A stretch of DNA of 26,069 nucleotides from Clostridia bacterium (GTDB lineage Bacteria; Bacillota; Clostridia; Saccharofermentanales; UBA5734), in the NCBI GenBank assembly GCA_017997315.1, contig JAGOFF010000008.1, forward strand, positions 1 to 26,069. Direction: 5' to 3'. The notes below the pieces were generated by a model. The model saw only the letters and a list, made by a program, of their open reading frames with translations. It had not been told where the DNA came from and made no database searches. Shown here one piece after another: positions 23,128 to 26,069 of this stretch. The position numbers and the translations under genes were made by a program. Within the stretch, counting starts at the first letter, position 1; each line of letters opens with the position of its first letter.

Positions 23128-24193
23128 CCGGCACCGGTCCTTCCGCGGCAAACGGGCCGCCGCCCGCCGCGACCGCCATGACGGTCCGCGCCAGCGGATC
23201 ATAATCGTGACGGATCCTGTCCCCGTCCTCGATCGCCAACGGCACCTCGATGACCCGCAGCCCTGCGTCTTCCAGCGCATCACGCGCCGGCGGCACCGGC
23301 TCCGCCCCCTCGGACCGGTACCGCGCGAGCAGCACATCCGACAGCCGATGCGCGCTGTTGTCCACGATGCAATAGTCCAGAAAGCCGGCGGCCCGCTCGC
23401 GGCCGGCATGCCGCAGCAGCGCTCGGACGTGCCGCCAGGCGTCGTACCCGCAGGTCTCGGCCGGCTGCGTCATCACGTTGCAGACATAGATGCGGGGCGC
23501 GCTGCTGCGGGCGATCGCCTCCCGGATCTCGGGAAACAGCAGGTTGGGAATGATGCTGGTATACAGGCTTCCCGGCCCGAGCACGATCAGGTGTGCACTG
23601 TCGATCGCCTGGACCGCTTCCTGCATGGGCCGGGCATCCGGGGGATCCATGGTGATCTCGACGATGTCGTTTCCCGGATCCGGCTCCCGGGCGCCGATCG
23701 AGCTTTCCCCGCGGATGACCGTGCCGTCCTCGAGCCGGGCCGCGATCTGGATATCGCTGAGCGATACCGGGATGACCTGACCGGTGACCGCCAGTACTCG
23801 GGAAAAGTTGCGTACCGCGTCATAGAAATTTCCGGAGATCGAGGTCAGTGCGGCGAGAAAAAGATTCCCGAAATTCTGCCCCTTGAGCCGCCCCTCGGTG
23901 AACCGGTACCGGATCAGGCCGTCCATGAGGGGTTCGGTTTCCGCAAGCGCCAGGATACAGTTCCGGATGTCGCCCGGCGGCAGGATGCCCAGATCTTCCC
24001 GGAGCATGCCCGACGATCCGCCGTTGTCCGCGACCGTTACGATGGCGGTCAGGTTGGAGGTATAGCGCTTGAGCCCGCGCAGCAGCGTCGAAAGTCCGGT
24101 ACCCCCGCCGATCACCACGGTCTGGGGGCCGTACTCCGGGCGCTCGGCCAGCTCGTCCAGCCGTTCCCGAATCGCATCCGTCACGCGTTTCAC
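23111..24193 (-). CDS. yvcK: Gluconeogenesis/morphogenesis factor YvcK
   Basis: YvcK-type proteins bind UDP-sugars (UDP-GlcNAc in B. subtilis) and adjust carbon flow into cell-wall precursors. The 360-residue protein has GGGTG (29-33), VTVADNGGSSGMLR, PPGDIRNCI, NFGNLFLAALTSI and LGPGSLYTSI, all conserved. About 24 residues precede the first strand. The start is taken as GTG 24193, whose GTGA overlaps the rapZ stop, with GGAG 11 bases before it; a GTG three codons later is also possible. Overlaps with rapZ and whiA show a translationally coupled cluster. The C-terminus ends in a variable Gly/Ala/Pro-rich tail. Confidence 0.94.
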   Translation of the reverse strand: MKRVTDAIRERLDELAERPEYGPQTVVIGGGTGLSTLLRGLKRYTSNLTAIVTVADNGGSSGMLREDLGILPPGDIRNCILALAETEPLMDGLIRYRFTEGRLKGQNFGNLFLAALTSISGNFYDAVRNFSRVLAVTGQVIPVSLSDIQIAARLEDGTVIRGESSIGAREPDPGNDIVEITMDPPDARPMQEAVQAIDSAHLIVLGPGSLYTSIIPNLLFPEIREAIARSSAPRIYVCNVMTQPAETCGYDAWRHVRALLRHAGRERAAGFLDYCIVDNSAHRLSDVLLARYRSEGAEPVPPARDALEDAGLRVIEVPLAIEDGDRIRHDYDPLARTVMAVAAGGGPFAAEGPVPDGVLS

Positions 24194-25131
24194 GGGTTCA
24201 AGGACTCCGCTTCCGGCTCGTCCGGCTGATCCGGGCGGTAGGCATTGTCCTCCCGGGACGCGCGCGGATCCTTGTCGATGTCCCGGTGGAGCAGGATCAC
24301 CGGCATGCCCCGGTTCCGGAGACGTGCCGCGAGGTCCGCGGCCAGCACGACCGAACGGTGCCGGCCGCCGGTGCAGCCGATGGCCACGACCAGCCGCTGT
24401 TTTCCCTCCCGCCGATAGAACGGGATCGTATAGGCAAGCAGTTCTTCCTGGAGGTCCATGTACCGGATGGTCTCGGGAAACGACTGCACGTACTGGCTGA
24501 CTTCGGCGTCCAGACCGCTGAACATCCTCAGGTCGCGCCGGTAGAACGGATTCGGCAGAAACCGTACGTCCAGAACGATGTCCGAGTCCGGAGGCAGTCC
24601 GTATTTGTAGCCGAACGACTGGATCAGGATCGACATCTCCCCTTTGTCCCCTTCCTTGTCCAGGATCCGGTGGAGCGTGTCGCGAAGATCCGAGGGAGAC
24701 AGCCGGGTGGTGTCGATGACTTCGGTGGCGAAGGACTTGAGCGGAAGCAGCCGCCGCCGTTCCTCCTCGATGGCTGCGGAAAGGCTGATGTCGCGGGCGA
24801 GCGGATGGTTGCGCCGGGTCTGCTTGTACCGCGCAATGAGTTCGGTGCTGTCCGCTTCCAGAAAAATCACGGTGCACGGGATGCCGGTGTCGAACACGCG
24901 CTGGAGCGACGGGATGAGTCCGCGGAACATGTCGGCGCTCCGGATGTCGACGACAAAAGCGAGCCGTTCGATCGCCTGGCCGGTCTGGCCGCCGGCCTCA
25001 AACGCCTTGATCATTTCGGGAACCATGTGCGGCGGGAGGTTGTCCACGCAGAAATATCCCATGTCCTCGAGGCACTTGGCGGAAAAACTCTTGCCGGCCC
25101 CGGACATCCCTGTCAGAATCACGACTTCCAT
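24190..25131 (-). CDS. rapZ: RNase adapter/nucleotide-binding protein RapZ
   Basis: RapZ (YvcJ in B. subtilis) is a P-loop ATPase/GTPase family. In E. coli it guides RNase E to the GlmZ small RNA and senses glucosamine-6-phosphate; the Gram-positive role is less defined. The 313-residue protein has Walker A GMSGAGKS (8-15), the DNLPP segment, the ADMFRGLIPSL region, FGYKYGLPPDSD in the middle and the C-terminal GCTGGRHRSV. The last 25 residues are a charged, variable tail. ATG 25131 has GGGAGGAG four bases upstream; the longer frame is not RapZ-like. It begins 17 bases after murB and overlaps yvcK. Confidence 0.96.
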   Translation of the reverse strand: MEVVILTGMSGAGKSFSAKCLEDMGYFCVDNLPPHMVPEMIKAFEAGGQTGQAIERLAFVVDIRSADMFRGLIPSLQRVFDTGIPCTVIFLEADSTELIARYKQTRRNHPLARDISLSAAIEEERRRLLPLKSFATEVIDTTRLSPSDLRDTLHRILDKEGDKGEMSILIQSFGYKYGLPPDSDIVLDVRFLPNPFYRRDLRMFSGLDAEVSQYVQSFPETIRYMDLQEELLAYTIPFYRREGKQRLVVAIGCTGGRHRSVVLAADLAARLRNRGMPVILLHRDIDKDPRASREDNAYRPDQPDEPEAESLNP

Positions 25132-25148
25132 GGCGCTCCTCCCGGGGA

Positions 25149-26069
25149 TCAACCCCTGTCCGCCGTGTCTTCCCATTCCCCGATGAAACGGATCTCCGGT
25201 TCGAGGGACACCCCTGTGCTTCCGCGGACCGTTTCCATGACCAGCCGTACGAGATTCCGGATGTCCGCGGCGGTCGCTCCGCCGGTGTTGACGATGAACC
25301 CCGCATGCTTTTCCGAGACTTGTGCACCACCGATCCGCTGGCCGCGCAGGCCGCAATCGGAGATGAGCTTTCCGGCGAAATGTCCGGGGGGGCGCTTGAA
25401 CGCGCTGCCTGCGCTGGGGAGTTCAAGCGGCTGCGACAGCCTCCTCCTCACTCCCAGCTCGGCGATCCGCGCTCCGATCGACTCCCGGTTGCCCGCGCGC
25501 AGCAGAAGATGCGTCTCAAGGATGATGGTCCCGTCCCGCATCAACGCGCTCTCGCGGTAGCCGAACCGGTGCTCCGCCTTTCCGATGGCATGTTCCAGAA
25601 AATCCGCGTCGAGGACGCGCGTCGTGCGGACGATATCCGCCATGCACCCGTCGTAGGCGCCGGCATTCATGAAAACCGCGCCGCCGATGGTGCCGGGGAT
25701 CCCGCAGGCGAACTCCATCCCCTCCAGGCCGGCGGCGGCGCAGCGTGCCGCCACGGCGGCCAGCGTCGCGCCCGCTTCGGCACGGACCTCATGCCATCCG
25801 GATCCTTCCTCGCGGATGTCGATTCCGGAAAAAGGCGGTCCGAACGCTACGACCAGACCACGGATCCCCGCGTCCGCGACGACCACGTTGGATCCGTTTC
25901 CAAGGATGGTGACCGGAATGCCGTGCTGGCGGCAGAGCTTCAACGCCCGGACCAGTTCGTCGGGGCCGGCCGGCGCGAGGACGGCGTCCGCCGGGCCGCC
26001 GACCCGGAACGTGGTCAGGCGTGACATGGGTTCGTTATAGCGCAGACGACCTTCTTCCAGGCCGGGGAG
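25149..26069 (-). CDS. murB: UDP-N-acetylmuramate dehydrogenase (5' end missing)
   Basis: MurB reduces UDP-GlcNAc-enolpyruvate to UDP-MurNAc with NADPH and FAD, the second committed step of peptidoglycan synthesis. The visible 306 codons include the FAD-binding TTFRVGGPADAV, GNGSNVVV, the GIPGTIGGAVFMNAGAY segment, the GYRES arginine, the active-site serine in GSAFKRPPG and the C-terminal Glu in LEPEIRFIGEW. The frame stays open to the window edge as GRLRYNEPMSRLTTF, matching the usual MurB NEP-LS-HTT entry, so the ATG at 26027 is internal and the real start lies outside the window. The GSxFK with GHFAGKLI pattern is that of the type II (Gram-positive) enzyme. First visible gene of the cell-wall cluster. 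Confidence 0.95.
   Translation of the reverse strand, partial: LPGLEEGRLRYNEPMSRLTTFRVGGPADAVLAPAGPDELVRALKLCRQHGIPVTILGNGSNVVVADAGIRGLVVAFGPPFSGIDIREEGSGWHEVRAEAGATLAAVAARCAAAGLEGMEFACGIPGTIGGAVFMNAGAYDGCMADIVRTTRVLDADFLEHAIGKAEHRFGYRESALMRDGTIILETHLLLRAGNRESIGARIAELGVRRRLSQPLELPSAGSAFKRPPGHFAGKLISDCGLRGQRIGGAQVSEKHAGFIVNTGGATAADIRNLVRLVMETVRGSTGVSLEPEIRFIGEWEDTADRG

Noticed and set aside
20854..23181. 775-codon open frame antisense to the HtrA gene and whiA
   Set aside because: It runs through the flavoprotein terminator hairpin and two clear genes, and encodes no recognisable domain.
26025..26027. ATG as the murB start
   Set aside because: The frame continues upstream to the window edge with residues that match the usual MurB N-terminus, so this ATG is internal.

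Overview
This window looks like part of the chromosome of a GC-rich, Gram-positive-type anaerobe, most likely an uncultured or little-studied Clostridia-like member of the Bacillota. The evidence is a murB-rapZ-yvcK-whiA cluster (a Bacillota/Actinobacteria arrangement), strong AGGAGG-type ribosome binding sites, SigA-like promoters with TTGACA/TATAAT-like boxes, and a ferredoxin gene beside a thioredoxin-reductase-like flavoprotein. The lineage is inferred from gene content; no taxonomic search could be run. I see no tRNA, rRNA, CRISPR array, insertion sequence or prophage gene, and no gene-free stretch longer than 300 bases. Coding is dense and mostly housekeeping.

Layout. (1) hflX (GTPase) is read leftward from a promoter that appears to give a leaderless mRNA. 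(2) Rightward from 1574: a small XRE regulator preceded by two perfect 10-bp palindromes, a DUF4234 membrane protein, a DUF2752 membrane protein and an MFS transporter. These end at a strong hairpin shared with the converging gene. (3) A long leftward block from about 19069 to 4489, in transcription order: M29 aminopeptidase, a five-helix membrane protein, serS, the str operon (rpsL, rpsG, fusA, tuf), lon, L-ribulose-5-phosphate 4-epimerase, an AbrB-type membrane protein, an AEC transporter and a stand-alone E2/CAT-fold protein. Clear terminators follow serS and tuf. Clear promoters precede rpsL, tuf, lon and the E2-like gene, so this block is several transcription units. (4) A rightward pair: a ferredoxin-like iron-sulphur protein and a thioredoxin-reductase-like flavoprotein, closed by a perfect 12-bp hairpin terminator. 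(5) Leftward to the right edge: murB (5' end cut off by the window), rapZ, yvcK, whiA and an HtrA-type membrane-anchored protease.

How they fit together. The str operon, serS and hflX serve translation; lon, the HtrA-like protease and the aminopeptidase serve protein turnover; murB, rapZ, yvcK and whiA link cell-wall precursor synthesis to carbon status and division. The epimerase gene overlaps the AbrB-type gene by ATGA and the AEC gene follows 13 bases later, which suggests one small sugar or sugar-acid uptake/metabolism unit.

Nothing here is clearly a new defence or mobile system. The most interesting items are the ferredoxin plus flavoprotein pair, whose reductase lacks recognisable NADPH-binding motifs; the E2/CAT-fold protein with Glu in place of the catalytic His; the leaderless hflX promoter; and the palindromes upstream of the XRE gene.
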